64,000 nucleotides of DNA from Bacteroidales bacterium (GTDB taxonomy: Bacteria > Bacteroidota > Bacteroidia > Bacteroidales > F082), in contig JAKSMU010000008.1 of the NCBI GenBank assembly GCA_024400455.1, forward strand, positions 109,450 through 173,449, written 5' to 3'. Positions 23,599 to 32,464 of this stretch are shown here, piece by piece (position 1 is the stretch's first letter; every line of letters starts with the position of its first letter). Made by a program: the position numbers and the translations under genes. The notes beneath the pieces were generated by a model, which saw only the letters and a list, made by a program, of their open reading frames with translations, did no database searches and was not told the origin of the DNA.

Positions 23599-25299
23599 TT
23601 ATTTTCCGTTGATTACATTCTCAATAATAGCCAAAATTTCCTTTTCCTGCTGCAAAGCGGCGGCTTCAATGTCGGCTGCTTGCTTCAAAATGTCGGCCTT
23701 GAAGGCTTCATCTTTCAGACTTGCGGCATTAATCTTGACATTCAGATGCGCTCCCATGACGGCAGAACGGGCGCACAAAGCACCGACGCCAGCATCGGAA
23801 ACCGAGTTCGGATTGCCGGTTTCGGCCATGGCGCGAACCACTTCAAAAGCGCTGAAAGCGGCTTTCATGGTACGGAAAGGAACTTCAGTAGCATACCTTG
23901 TAGCATCCTGAATGGCCTTTGAGCGGGCAGCCTTTTCTTCGTCGGTCTTCTTCGGCAGGCCGAAAGCATTCATAATGGTATTGAAAGCGTTGGTGTCTTC
24001 ATCAACCAAAGCGAGCAGTTCATCCTTGATAGCCTGACCTTTGACAGCCCATTCGGAGAACTCTTCCCAACGGTCGTCCCAACCTGGCTTGTGTGACGAA
24101 AGGTTAGCCACCATGGTAGCGAGCGATGCGCCAAGAGCACCCATGTAAGCGGAAATGGAACCGCCGCCTGGAGCTGGGCTTTCGCTTGCCGTTTCGTTGG
24201 CAAAACCTGTGCAGGTCATGTCGACGAGTTTCTTTTGGCTGTTGTCTTCAATCAGATATTCAATGACTTTTTCCTTTGGATTGAAAGGTTTCAAGTCATC
24301 GAGGCCCATCGACTTGATGGCTATCTTCATAATTTCCTCTTCGCTGACGCCGAGCGAACGCTGCTGCTTGGCAAGATAGAAACGGCCAGCATCCATCAGA
24401 ACCTTCTTAGGAATCAAGCCGACGATTTCGCAACCGGTGACACGCACGCCACGGGCGGCAGCCTTAGCGCAGACTTCCTCAAAGCAGACGTGAACCGGAG
24501 AAACGCTGATGTTGGTAATGTTCATGGAGACCTGAGCGATGCCGTAATCTTCGATGAACCAACCGATTGCCTTGGTGCATTTCAAAGTGCCAGGAATCAT
24601 GATGGTGTTGCCGTTTTCGTCTTTCATCGGTTTGTCGGTCACCTTATCGCCCATACGCTTCGGACGGCCCTTTTCGCGGACATCGAAAGCGATGGCATTG
24701 GCACGGCGTGTGCTGGTGGTGTTAAGGTTATAGTTGATGGCGACCAAGAAATCGCGGGCACCGACTTGCGTTGCGCCGGTATGAGCCACGAGTTCGTTCC
24801 ATTCATTAGGACCGAAATCAGGCTTCCATTGCTCGGAACCGAGGCGTGATGACAAGGATTCATATTCACCCGTGCGGCAATAAGCCAAATTGCGGCGTTC
24901 AGGACGGAAAGCTGCGTCTTCGTAGCAGTAAATCGGGATATTCAATTCATTGCCAAGGCGTTCGCCCAATTTGTGAGCGTATGCGACGACCTCTTCCATC
25001 GTGATGTTCGACACAGGAATCAGAGGGCACACGTCTGTGGCACCCTGACGCGGGTGAGCTCCGTGATGCTGCGACATATCAATGAGTTCGGCGGCCTTCT
25101 TCACCACGCGGTAAGCGGCTTCGCAAACATTTTCAGGTTCACCGACAAAAGTGATGACGGTGCGGTTGGTGGTCATGCCAGGGTCGACATCAAGCAATTT
25201 GACGCCTTCCACTTTTTCGATTTCAGCGGTCACCTGATTGATGATGTTCATATCGCGGCCTTCGCTGATGTTCGGTACACATTCGATAAGTTGTTTCAT
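23599..25299 (-). CDS. ftcD: Bifunctional glutamate formimidoyltransferase / formiminotetrahydrofolate cyclodeaminase
   Basis: 566 aa cytoplasmic enzyme of histidine degradation: it transfers the formimino group of formiminoglutamate to tetrahydrofolate and then releases ammonia to give methenyl-THF. The N-terminal transferase (1-325) begins with CVPNISEGRD and holds HHGAHPRQGATDVCP; the C-terminal cyclodeaminase (about 345-560) holds ASESPAPGGGSISAYMGALGASL. Length and order are normal for the fused form. HutI, the preceding pathway enzyme, is encoded at 31142 on the same strand in another unit. Confidence 0.96.
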   Translation of the reverse strand: MKQLIECVPNISEGRDMNIINQVTAEIEKVEGVKLLDVDPGMTTNRTVITFVGEPENVCEAAYRVVKKAAELIDMSQHHGAHPRQGATDVCPLIPVSNITMEEVVAYAHKLGERLGNELNIPIYCYEDAAFRPERRNLAYCRTGEYESLSSRLGSEQWKPDFGPNEWNELVAHTGATQVGARDFLVAINYNLNTTSTRRANAIAFDVREKGRPKRMGDKVTDKPMKDENGNTIMIPGTLKCTKAIGWFIEDYGIAQVSMNITNISVSPVHVCFEEVCAKAAARGVRVTGCEIVGLIPKKVLMDAGRFYLAKQQRSLGVSEEEIMKIAIKSMGLDDLKPFNPKEKVIEYLIEDNSQKKLVDMTCTGFANETASESPAPGGGSISAYMGALGASLATMVANLSSHKPGWDDRWEEFSEWAVKGQAIKDELLALVDEDTNAFNTIMNAFGLPKKTDEEKAARSKAIQDATRYATEVPFRTMKAAFSAFEVVRAMAETGNPNSVSDAGVGALCARSAVMGAHLNVKINAASLKDEAFKADILKQAADIEAAALQQEKEILAIIENVINGK

Positions 25300-25310
25300 A
25301 TAAGGGTAGA

Positions 25311-25380
25311 TTTAAAAATTCAAAGATTTAAAATTTAAGATTTAAGGATTTAGCTCTCCATAAAAACGGGTGCAAAGGTA
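25311..25380 (-). promoter_or_regulatory. ftcD promoter and repeat-rich leader
   Basis: Minus-strand -7 box TACCTTTG at 25380-25373 with a weak upstream TTTC. The leader between it and the ATG consists of degenerate ATTTAAG-like heptamers (25311-25355). Confidence 0.5.
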
Positions 25381-25410
25381 ATGCTTTTTTCGGGACGAAA
25401 TGAGAAAACG

Positions 25411-26328
25411 TCAATTCTTTGAGGGATTGTTCAATTGAAAGCTAATGGGAAGCAAACTCTTTACCCTTACAGCCTCGCCATTATGAAAACCCGGCTTCCA
25501 CTTCGGCATCAACTGCACAACTTCAACCGCTGCTTCATCACAACCATGGCCTATGCCGAGTAAGACTTTCACATCCGATAAACTGCCATCTGTTTCAACA
25601 ATAAAGGCGACAAACACACGGCCTTCCACACCTGCGTCTTTTGCCTGTTGCGGGTAGACAACGTTATCCTGAACAAACTCTATCATTTTTTCCTCACCAC
25701 CAGGAAATTCGGGCATTTGCTCAACAAACATATAGGCATCAATATCATCAGCCGGTTCAATAATAACACCAGTCATAAAACACTCGTCTTCATCAGGAAT
25801 TGCCTCAAACATATTATGATGATCTGACTGCTTTTGCGACAACAACGAATTCTTTTCTTCCTCTGACGACACAGCAATTTCACAACCATCGACAGCATCA
25901 ACCACATCGCCAGGAATTTCAAGATTGAACGAAGAAAAAGCAGGACGAGGAGAGACGGAATCAGCCGCCAATTCGCCAGCAAGAGGGCGCTCGGAAACAA
26001 TAATATCAGACGAATCAGCAGCCAATTCCACATCATCTGCGGGCTGAGGGTTGGAAGCCTTGTTTGACGAAGTGCCATTATTGCCGCACGACGACATTCC
26101 GAGCATAGAAGTCAGTGCCATACCCGAAATCATCACGGCCTTTCCAAGCCTTTGCCGTTTTTCAAGTTCGCGCTCCAAATAGCGCACTTCGGCCTCGCAT
26201 TTCGGGCATGTGCCCAAGCAGTCGCCTTGATAGGTACATTCACTGATGACTAATTCAATGTCGTTTTCCGCTGCAATCTGCTTGCGGATTTCCTTCAGGA
26301 TTTTGCAAGTTCTTTTTCCTTTTGTCAT
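25411..26328 (-). CDS. TonB_C-domain protein with N-terminal cysteine motif and membrane anchor
   Basis: 305 aa. Residues 1-45 form a conserved cytoplasmic-looking module with five cysteines (Cys8, 31, 37, 41, 44; CTYQGDCLGTCPKC), then a basic stretch and a hydrophobic segment (about 62-80). A linker rich in Asp, Pro and Ser leads to a C-terminal TonB_C domain (about 210-300: MPEFPGGEEKMIEFV, VEGRVFVAFIVETDG, MPKWKPGFHNGEAV). It likely spans the inner membrane with TonB_C in the periplasm. The cysteine module is shared with the protein at 27801. The ATG lies 5 bases after the radical SAM stop; a GTG three codons earlier would overlap it. Confidence 0.85.
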   Translation of the reverse strand: MTKGKRTCKILKEIRKQIAAENDIELVISECTYQGDCLGTCPKCEAEVRYLERELEKRQRLGKAVMISGMALTSMLGMSSCGNNGTSSNKASNPQPADDVELAADSSDIIVSERPLAGELAADSVSPRPAFSSFNLEIPGDVVDAVDGCEIAVSSEEEKNSLLSQKQSDHHNMFEAIPDEDECFMTGVIIEPADDIDAYMFVEQMPEFPGGEEKMIEFVQDNVVYPQQAKDAGVEGRVFVAFIVETDGSLSDVKVLLGIGHGCDEAAVEVVQLMPKWKPGFHNGEAVRVKSLLPISFQLNNPSKN

Positions 26329-26333
26329 AATGC

Positions 26334-26963
26334 TCACCTTATTATATAGTTAAACTCGTCAATTTCAGTCACGCCCATCGATTTCAGGGTTGCAATGCTT
26401 TGCTGCACATCGGCATCAGTATTGAAATTCGGGATATGTGGCACACGAACCACAACATTTCGCGCCCCACGACGTTGCAACAACCATTCCAAATTTTTCA
26501 GAGTCAAAGCATTATCTTTTCCCGTATAGGTCTGATAGATTTCAGCATTCACATCCTTGACGTCAACGATATAGCCATTAACCACTTCATCAACCTTCAT
26601 CACGCTTTCTTCAGGCACATTGAGGCTGGTTTCCACCACGATGCTCCATTGCGGTCCGCACAAGGCACGGAACTCCCTAATGAAATCCACCTGAAGCAAA
26701 GGCTCGCCGCCGCCGAAGGTAACGCCGCCTTTCGTGGCAAGGAAATAAAGCTGGTCGATTTTCACGATTTCATAAAGTTCCTTGGGAGTGTAAAGCCTTC
26801 CTTTCGCAGCATCCCACGAAGTTTTGTTGAGGCAATATTTGCAACGCAAAGGACAGCCATTGAACGTCACCAAAGTGGTAACGCCCTCACCATCGGTCGT
26901 AAGGCGATGGCGGCTGACTGCAAAGATTTGTGCTTGTGTCATATCGGCTGCTAAAATAATCAT
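26334..26963 (-). CDS. Radical SAM protein, activase-like
   Basis: About 209 aa. The radical SAM cluster motif CPLRCKYC follows RLTTDGEGVTTLVTFNG, as in glycyl-radical-enzyme activases (PflA/NrdG/YjjW type), and GGVTFGGGEPLLQ is the SAM-binding GGE motif. The chain lacks an extra ferredoxin insert. Several Met codons are possible (27002, 26963, 26942); 26963 or 26942 fit best because domain similarity begins only after MTQAQIFAVSRHRL. No glycyl radical enzyme is encoded nearby; the directly following gene is the cysteine-motif TonB_C protein, which may be its partner. Confidence 0.88.
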   Translation of the reverse strand: MIILAADMTQAQIFAVSRHRLTTDGEGVTTLVTFNGCPLRCKYCLNKTSWDAAKGRLYTPKELYEIVKIDQLYFLATKGGVTFGGGEPLLQVDFIREFRALCGPQWSIVVETSLNVPEESVMKVDEVVNGYIVDVKDVNAEIYQTYTGKDNALTLKNLEWLLQRRGARNVVVRVPHIPNFNTDADVQQSIATLKSMGVTEIDEFNYIIR

Positions 26964-26988
26964 TTTTTCGTAATGATGAAAAAATCTG

Positions 26989-26996
26989 TATTTTTG
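26989..26996 (+). promoter_or_regulatory. -7 box of the queuosine-precursor transporter gene
   Basis: TATTTTTG, 20 bases before the ATG at 27017. It lies in the short divergent region shared with the radical SAM gene. Confidence 0.55.
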
Positions 26997-27016
26997 CGGC
27001 ATCAAAACATCATTTT

Positions 27017-27691
27017 ATGAATAAGGTATCGGAAAACCCTTCAAAAAACCGAGCTGTCTCTGACGAGAGACTTTTGCCTCCTTTAGTCATTATTGTCGGT
27101 TTAATCATCGCTTGCTACCTGACGGCCAACGTGATGGCGGTCAAACTCATCAAAGTCGGAAATGTCACTATTTTCGACGCGGGAACCATCATTTTCCCCA
27201 TTACCTACATGCTGGGCGATGTGCTGACTGAGATTTGGGGCTTCAGGACGGCCAAGCGCGTCATTTGGCTCACCTTGATTTGCCAAATCATCTTCACGCT
27301 GTTTGCCTGGATTGGCATCAGTCTGCCCTACCCCGCCGAAACGGAAAGCATGGCGACGGCTTACCGTCAAGTGTTCGGTTTCGTGCCACGCATCATGCTG
27401 GCTTCGCTGACGGCTTTCCTATGCGGAGAACTCATCAACGCATGGACAATGGTGAAAATCAAGGAAAAGACGGGCGAGCGGCTGCTTTGGGTGCGTACCA
27501 TTGGCTCATCGGTGTTTGGCTACATCGTCGACACCACGCTGTTTGTCTGCATCGCTTTCATCGGCACCGTCCCGACGCGCGACATCTTCACCATGATCGG
27601 TATCCAAATCGTTGCCAAACTACTCATCGAAGCCTTGGGCGGAACGCCTTTGGCGTATGCGGCAATTCGGTTTTTGAAGAAAAGAATTTAA
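27017..27691 (+). CDS. Queuosine precursor transporter (YhhQ family)
   Basis: 224 aa, about six transmembrane helices. The family signature is clear: CYLTANVMAVKLIKVG, then IFDAGTIIFPITYMLGDVLTEIWGF and a late GTPLAYA. Members import preQ0/preQ1 for queuosine synthesis in tRNA. It is divergent from the radical SAM gene and convergent with the 27801 gene. An N-terminal 20-residue polar extension is present. Confidence 0.92.
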   Translation: MNKVSENPSKNRAVSDERLLPPLVIIVGLIIACYLTANVMAVKLIKVGNVTIFDAGTIIFPITYMLGDVLTEIWGFRTAKRVIWLTLICQIIFTLFAWIGISLPYPAETESMATAYRQVFGFVPRIMLASLTAFLCGELINAWTMVKIKEKTGERLLWVRTIGSSVFGYIVDTTLFVCIAFIGTVPTRDIFTMIGIQIVAKLLIEALGGTPLAYAAIRFLKKRI

Positions 27692-27717
27692 TCAATGTGA
27701 GACATGATGTTTCAATA

Positions 27718-27745
27718 AGAGACGCGATGAATCGCGTCTCTACAG
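27718..27745. repeat. Dispersed palindrome GAGACGCGATGAATCGCGTCTC
   Basis: It lies between convergent genes and is nearly identical to the copy embedded in the TPR regulator at 19243-19270. Including flanks (AGAGACGCGATG ... CTACAGA), about 28 bases are shared. Confidence 0.75.
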
Positions 27746-27763
27746 AAAATCATTTTTGCAGCG

Positions 27764-27801
27764 AAATTTTTATGGCTGTAAAATTTACCGCCATAAAATT
27801 T
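27764..27801. terminator. Possible bidirectional hairpin between convergent genes
   Basis: TTTTTATGGC and GCCATAAAA flank a 13-base AT-rich loop. Its position between converging ends suggests termination, but a clear T-tract is missing. Confidence 0.35.
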
Positions 27802-28196
27802 CATTCCACTACAGGGATATTGTCTTCGCCTTGTTGCTCAACAGGAAAATTGCAAGTGTCAGCAATCTCACCAGGGAGCGGCTGTTCAAGAGCTTCGATT
27901 TCCGACGAATCGGGCACATACATTACATCACCCTCTAATGGCCGAACTTGGTCAAGGCATGATGTAGCACCGAACATGGTACCGATTGCCATTCCCGAAA
28001 TCACGGCAACCTTGCCCATGCGCTGGCGTTTTTCCAGTTCATGTTCAAGATAACGCACTTCAGCCTCACATTTCGGGCAAGTGCCCTTACATTCGCCTTG
28101 ATAGGTACATTCTGAGGTTACAAATTCAATGTCATTTTCTTCCGCAATCTGCTTGCGGATTTCCTTCAAGATTTTACAGGTTTGTTTGCCTTTCAT
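27801..28196 (-). CDS. Truncated paralogue of the cysteine-motif membrane protein (no TonB_C)
   Basis: 131 aa. The first about 75 residues are nearly the same as in the 25411 protein, with Cys7, 30, 36, 40, 43 (CTYQGECKGTCPKC) and a hydrophobic segment VAVISGMAIGTMFG. Then DSSEIEALEQPLPGEIAD matches the linker of the larger protein, after which it stops with IPVVE and no TonB_C domain. It lies 25 bases after the DUF5723 gene and is probably the last gene of that unit. The conserved module suggests a common partner or bound metal; function unknown. Confidence 0.75.
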   Translation of the reverse strand: MKGKQTCKILKEIRKQIAEENDIEFVTSECTYQGECKGTCPKCEAEVRYLEHELEKRQRMGKVAVISGMAIGTMFGATSCLDQVRPLEGDVMYVPDSSEIEALEQPLPGEIADTCNFPVEQQGEDNIPVVE

Positions 28197-28221
28197 ATCA
28201 AATAGATTTATTTTCCAATTA

Positions 28222-29613
28222 TCACATTGCATTCCACTTGTCTTTCACCGTAAAGAAAATTCCAGCCTGCAAATTTACGCCACTGGTATTGAGCGGACTG
28301 AAACAGCCAATAATATTGTTCGTGGCGATATAAAAGTGGAAAAATTTCAAGTTGCAGGTAACGCCGACGCCAAGGTTGTCGAAACTATTTTTCATCATGG
28401 TGTAGGTAGCGCACAGGTCGAAATGCTTGTTCAGATTGCCGTTGTAGGCCAATGTCATGGCAGGACGGAAACCGAGGCCACTGCAATAGCCTTGCATCTG
28501 TGCAACGAAACGATGCTTTTCGTTCAAGTCGTAAGTGCCACGAAGCAGAAAATTGGTGTGCAACATGGTCGTATATGGTTCCGTGTTTTCAGAAGTGAAA
28601 TCAAAATAATTACCCAAATTTTCGACGAACCATTCGCGATAGCCTTCATCGGATACAAGTTTCTGTATATCATTGACGTCCAACCCTTCAAACAGGAAAC
28701 TACCATCGTCATAAAACTCACCGTTATCAACAATTTGGTTGTTCAGCATCACAGAGGTCTTTCCCCAGCTGATGAAGCCCAAATCGTTGACGGCAGCCGT
28801 CATACTGAATTTTTCATTGAAACGGTAACTTGCAGCAAAATCAACACCAAAGCCTGGACTACGGAACAGATTAGCAATATCGAAACGGCTGTTATTGAAC
28901 TTGAATTCGCCATCAGCAATATGGAAAGGCATAGGCGAAGCCACCCGTACCGCCACATCCTCGCATAAGCGCAAAGCGTATGTTTCGGGGTCGGTATAAA
29001 GTTTCACATCACAAGCCTCCGTCTGCATCTCGGCCACGCCAAACAACAGTTTCACCCTACCGCCAACAGAGAGTTTATCATTCGGACAAATCTGATAGCC
29101 CAAAGCGAATTCCTGAAAAGCCATCAGGTTCATGTCCAATTTCATATCAGCAGGATTGTTTTCTCCGACAAATGCCGCATTACCGGAAGCCGCCAACTGA
29201 AGCAAATCATCGCTGTAATTGCAGATGGACTGAAAACGGACACGATGGCTGTAAGTAATATATCCACGACGCAACTTTCGTCCAACACCAAGGACTTCCA
29301 TGTCGAAAGCGGAATTCATGCCGTTTTCAGGATGCAAACTGTTGGCGAGCTGCTTCAAATCGATGACCGAAGGGCGGCCCGAAGCATCGTAGTCAAAGAG
29401 GTTTTTCAAGCGGAAATCCTGATTGCGAAAGTCGCCGCAAACGTTGCCTATGGCCAACGAAACATGACTATCGTAAGGCATCACCGCAGAGGCATTGTCC
29501 TTCAACTGATAAGGATTCGTATCCATGAAATCGACCGGCGAAACATTTTGGGCGACTGCCATTGCCGACACGAATGATAAAACCGCTATACTGAAAATCT
29601 GTAATCTCTTCAT
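28222..29613 (-). CDS. DUF5723-like outer-membrane protein
   Basis: 463 aa. Signal peptide to about residue 21 (AVAQ). The rest has many alternating strands with aromatic girdles, as in PorV/UPF0164-like or DUF5723 barrels: ALGYQICPNDKLSVGGRVKLL, GFGVDFAASYRFNEKFSM, and a terminal GVNLQAGIFFTVKDKW. It is encoded 3 bases after the 29617 lipoprotein, a pairing common in Bacteroidales. Exact function unknown. Confidence 0.8.
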   Translation of the reverse strand: MKRLQIFSIAVLSFVSAMAVAQNVSPVDFMDTNPYQLKDNASAVMPYDSHVSLAIGNVCGDFRNQDFRLKNLFDYDASGRPSVIDLKQLANSLHPENGMNSAFDMEVLGVGRKLRRGYITYSHRVRFQSICNYSDDLLQLAASGNAAFVGENNPADMKLDMNLMAFQEFALGYQICPNDKLSVGGRVKLLFGVAEMQTEACDVKLYTDPETYALRLCEDVAVRVASPMPFHIADGEFKFNNSRFDIANLFRSPGFGVDFAASYRFNEKFSMTAAVNDLGFISWGKTSVMLNNQIVDNGEFYDDGSFLFEGLDVNDIQKLVSDEGYREWFVENLGNYFDFTSENTEPYTTMLHTNFLLRGTYDLNEKHRFVAQMQGYCSGLGFRPAMTLAYNGNLNKHFDLCATYTMMKNSFDNLGVGVTCNLKFFHFYIATNNIIGCFSPLNTSGVNLQAGIFFTVKDKWNAM

Positions 29614-29616
29614 GGC

Positions 29617-31137
29617 TTAATCATTTGAGAATTCAACATTTCCGTTATATTTTACATCCGCCTTGACAGCAAAATCGAGGCATTGCTTCATGTTCAACAC
29701 CACATCGCGCGCATCGGTATCGAGTGTAAAATCCAAAATGATGCGGTCAGAAGACAACACCCTATTCACTCGGTCTTCCGTAATCTTCACTACGATTTGC
29801 GAGGCTTTTTTTGTCCCGTCAAAAGAGCCAAGGATCCTTGCATTCGAAGCTATGGTATCCATGATCATCTGATTTTGAGAATCATACATTAAAGCATTGA
29901 TTCCAAAATCAAAAGGCAAATCAGTGAGGAAATCCAAATCGAGGACAATTTCACGAACCATATCAGGGTATTCGATTTCGGAGAGTTTCATATTCACCGT
30001 ATCGCGATAAGAAATTTCCTGCACATTGAAAGCCATTGGTATATCGGCGGTAATTTTCACATCAATCGTGGAAGTGTCACTGACATATACATTCTGCGAC
30101 ATGCCGTCAGGATTCAGCAAAAAAGAGCCTGAAGCGTAAGTGTAATTCGAGACCATGTTGAGATTGCCACGCACTTTCTCATTGAAAACCTCGCTGAACT
30201 CTGATGATTTAGGGATATTGATAATGGTGGGCATCTGTTCAAAGATATTGTATTGAACCACGCCTTCACCCGAAATCATGGCCGTGTCGACACTTAGTCT
30301 TGCTGCCATCTCGAAACCGTTCCTTTCCAACAGCCTGATGCGGGCATCACAAATTCCAGCCACGCCTTCCACCTTATTTGGGAACAAGCTAAACATCGTG
30401 TCGATTGACATTCTTGAAGAATAGCCTGTCACACGGCCCATCATCTCACTGACGCGCAGATTGGTGACATGCATCATAATGCCAAAGCTCAGTTCCGGAG
30501 CGGTGAAATCATAAGCGGTAAAACTCACTTCATAATTGAATTTCACCGTGTTTTCCTCATCAGTTTCGTAACGCAGACCTGCCAAATCCAAACCATTTTG
30601 ACCAGCTGACGGATTGTAATTCAAGCACATGTCATTGCCATCGGCATCCTTGATTTCGGAAGAGCGAATGACGACCCGATTTAGACCAATAATGTTCGAC
30701 GAAATCTCAAAATCGAAACGCCCCGAACGAATTTCAGCCATCAGCACGCTGATGTATTCCGATTCCAAGGTGATGGTTTGGGAAAATGTCAAAGTCGTAT
30801 CAATCGGTTCGGGCAACACAAATGGATAAGGATTCGGAATTAAGAACTCTTCGTTGACATCAATGTCCTTAAAACAAAGAATGTTTTTGCCATCGACGAC
30901 ATCTTCCAAATCATAATTCATCACGAAATGCATTCCTCCATCCTCGTCAAAAGTCAGCAAAGTATCGATTTGAAAGCGCTCCATGAGGCTTTCAAGCGAA
31001 TAGGAAGCCGTAGCCAGAGGCAAAAACAGTTCGCCATCCATGGCCACGCCATACACATTGTCGAAATCGTAACGCTTACTGCATGACGACACGAACAAAG
31101 CGACGCATATCAATGTACACAAAAGGATTCTTCTCAT
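29617..31137 (-). CDS. Lipoprotein paired with DUF5723 protein
   Basis: 506 aa. Lipobox VSSC near residue 19, then SKRYDFDNVYGVAMDGELFLPLA, a recurrent opening of Bacteroidales lipoproteins encoded with DUF5723 barrels. The mature part is beta-rich throughout, with repeated strand patterns and few cysteines; no enzyme motif is visible. It starts 4 bases after hutI, so it may be translated from the same mRNA although functionally unrelated to histidine catabolism. Confidence 0.78.
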   Translation of the reverse strand: MRRILLCTLICVALFVSSCSKRYDFDNVYGVAMDGELFLPLATASYSLESLMERFQIDTLLTFDEDGGMHFVMNYDLEDVVDGKNILCFKDIDVNEEFLIPNPYPFVLPEPIDTTLTFSQTITLESEYISVLMAEIRSGRFDFEISSNIIGLNRVVIRSSEIKDADGNDMCLNYNPSAGQNGLDLAGLRYETDEENTVKFNYEVSFTAYDFTAPELSFGIMMHVTNLRVSEMMGRVTGYSSRMSIDTMFSLFPNKVEGVAGICDARIRLLERNGFEMAARLSVDTAMISGEGVVQYNIFEQMPTIINIPKSSEFSEVFNEKVRGNLNMVSNYTYASGSFLLNPDGMSQNVYVSDTSTIDVKITADIPMAFNVQEISYRDTVNMKLSEIEYPDMVREIVLDLDFLTDLPFDFGINALMYDSQNQMIMDTIASNARILGSFDGTKKASQIVVKITEDRVNRVLSSDRIILDFTLDTDARDVVLNMKQCLDFAVKADVKYNGNVEFSND

Positions 31138-31141
31138 CTGA

Positions 31142-32383
31142 TTACATCATTTTGCCATTCAGAATCACCTTGGCGACTTTATTTGCGCCATAGTAATAAG
31201 GCATGTATTCCAACTGCGTCATCGGTTGCGTGATGATGAGGTTGGCAATCTTGCCGCGCGTAATGCTGCCCAGTTCGTCACTCACACCCATAGCATAAGC
31301 CGTATTCAAAGTGGTGGCATTAAGCCCCTCTTCTGGCGTCAGACGATAGCGGATGCTAGCCATTGAAAGCACCAACTGCATGTTGCCTGATGGCGAAGTG
31401 CCCGGATTAAAGTCGGAAGCCATGGCAACCGGCAAGCCGTTCTTAATCATCTCACGAGCCGGCGACAAAGGAAGATTCAGGAAGAAAGCGCAGCCTGGCA
31501 AAATGGTCGGCATGGTTTCAGAACCTTTCAGGCACTCAATTTCAGCCTGGCCCATCTGCTCCAGATGGTCGACGCTGATGGCGCCATATTTCACACCCAC
31601 CTGCACACCGCCTGAAACAGCCATCTCGTTGGCATGGATTTTCGGACGCATGCCATATTTAATACCCGCCATCAAAATGCGCTCGGTATCTTCGCATGTA
31701 AAGAACCCTTTGTCGCAGAACACATCGATGAAATCAGCCAAATCCTCTGAGGCCACAAGTGGAATCATCTCGTTGATAACCAAGTCGACATAATCCTCCT
31801 GATGACCGCGGTATTCCATCGGGATGCCGTGCGCACCCAAGAAATTCGATTTGATGGTCAGAGGCGAGTTCTCCTTCAAGCGACGGATGACACGCAGCAG
31901 CTTCAGTTCGCTTTCGGTGGTCAAGCCATAACCGCTCTTGATTTCGACGGCACCCGTACCATAATGCATGATTTCGTTCAGGCGTTCCATGGCAGTTTCG
32001 TACAATTCGTCTTCCGTCGCAGCAGCCGTTGCCTTGGCCGAATTGAGGATGCCGCCGCCGCGTTTAGCGATTTCTTCATAACTCAAGCCACGGATTTTGT
32101 CGACAAACTCCAATTCGCGCGAGTTGGCATAGACCAAATGTGTGTGCGAATCGCAAAAACAAGGCATGACCAGACTGCCGCTGACATCGACAATACGGCG
32201 GTTTTCAGACAGATAACGCTTGCATTCAGGCGAATCCATCGGACCATAATCGACGATTTTCTTCCCTCTTGTCAACAGAAATGCATTCTTTATTCTACCG
32301 ATTTCCGACATCTCGGCGCCACACTTCATCAGGCGGCCTTCCTCTTCGATGCCTACAAGTTCCTTGATATTAACGAGTAACAT
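31142..32383 (-). CDS. hutI: Imidazolonepropionase
   Basis: 413 aa amidohydrolase-superfamily enzyme; hydrolyses imidazolonepropionate to formiminoglutamate in histidine degradation. Metal ligands: HTH in CDSHTHLVYA, later HGIP, HANE and SDFNPG. The substrate-loop motif KIRGLSYEEIAKRGGGI is typical of HutI. The length is normal. It heads a minus-strand unit with the 29617 lipoprotein and DUF5723 gene. The divergent region to the thioredoxin gene holds -7 boxes on both strands. Confidence 0.96.
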   Translation of the reverse strand: MLLVNIKELVGIEEEGRLMKCGAEMSEIGRIKNAFLLTRGKKIVDYGPMDSPECKRYLSENRRIVDVSGSLVMPCFCDSHTHLVYANSRELEFVDKIRGLSYEEIAKRGGGILNSAKATAAATEDELYETAMERLNEIMHYGTGAVEIKSGYGLTTESELKLLRVIRRLKENSPLTIKSNFLGAHGIPMEYRGHQEDYVDLVINEMIPLVASEDLADFIDVFCDKGFFTCEDTERILMAGIKYGMRPKIHANEMAVSGGVQVGVKYGAISVDHLEQMGQAEIECLKGSETMPTILPGCAFFLNLPLSPAREMIKNGLPVAMASDFNPGTSPSGNMQLVLSMASIRYRLTPEEGLNATTLNTAYAMGVSDELGSITRGKIANLIITQPMTQLEYMPYYYGANKVAKVILNGKMM

Positions 32384-32407
32384 AATTGCAAAATTTGATT
32401 AGTGCCA

Positions 32408-32444
32408 CAAAAATAATACATATTCAAAAATATTCTTACTTTTG
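32408..32444. promoter_or_regulatory. Divergent promoter region hutI / thioredoxin
   Basis: Plus strand: TACTTTTG at 32437-32444, 21 bases before the thioredoxin ATG. Minus strand: TATTTTTG at 32415-32408, before hutI, with a second match at 32432-32425. -33 elements are weak. Confidence 0.5.
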
Positions 32445-32464
32445 CCCGTTAAATTTGAAGAAAA

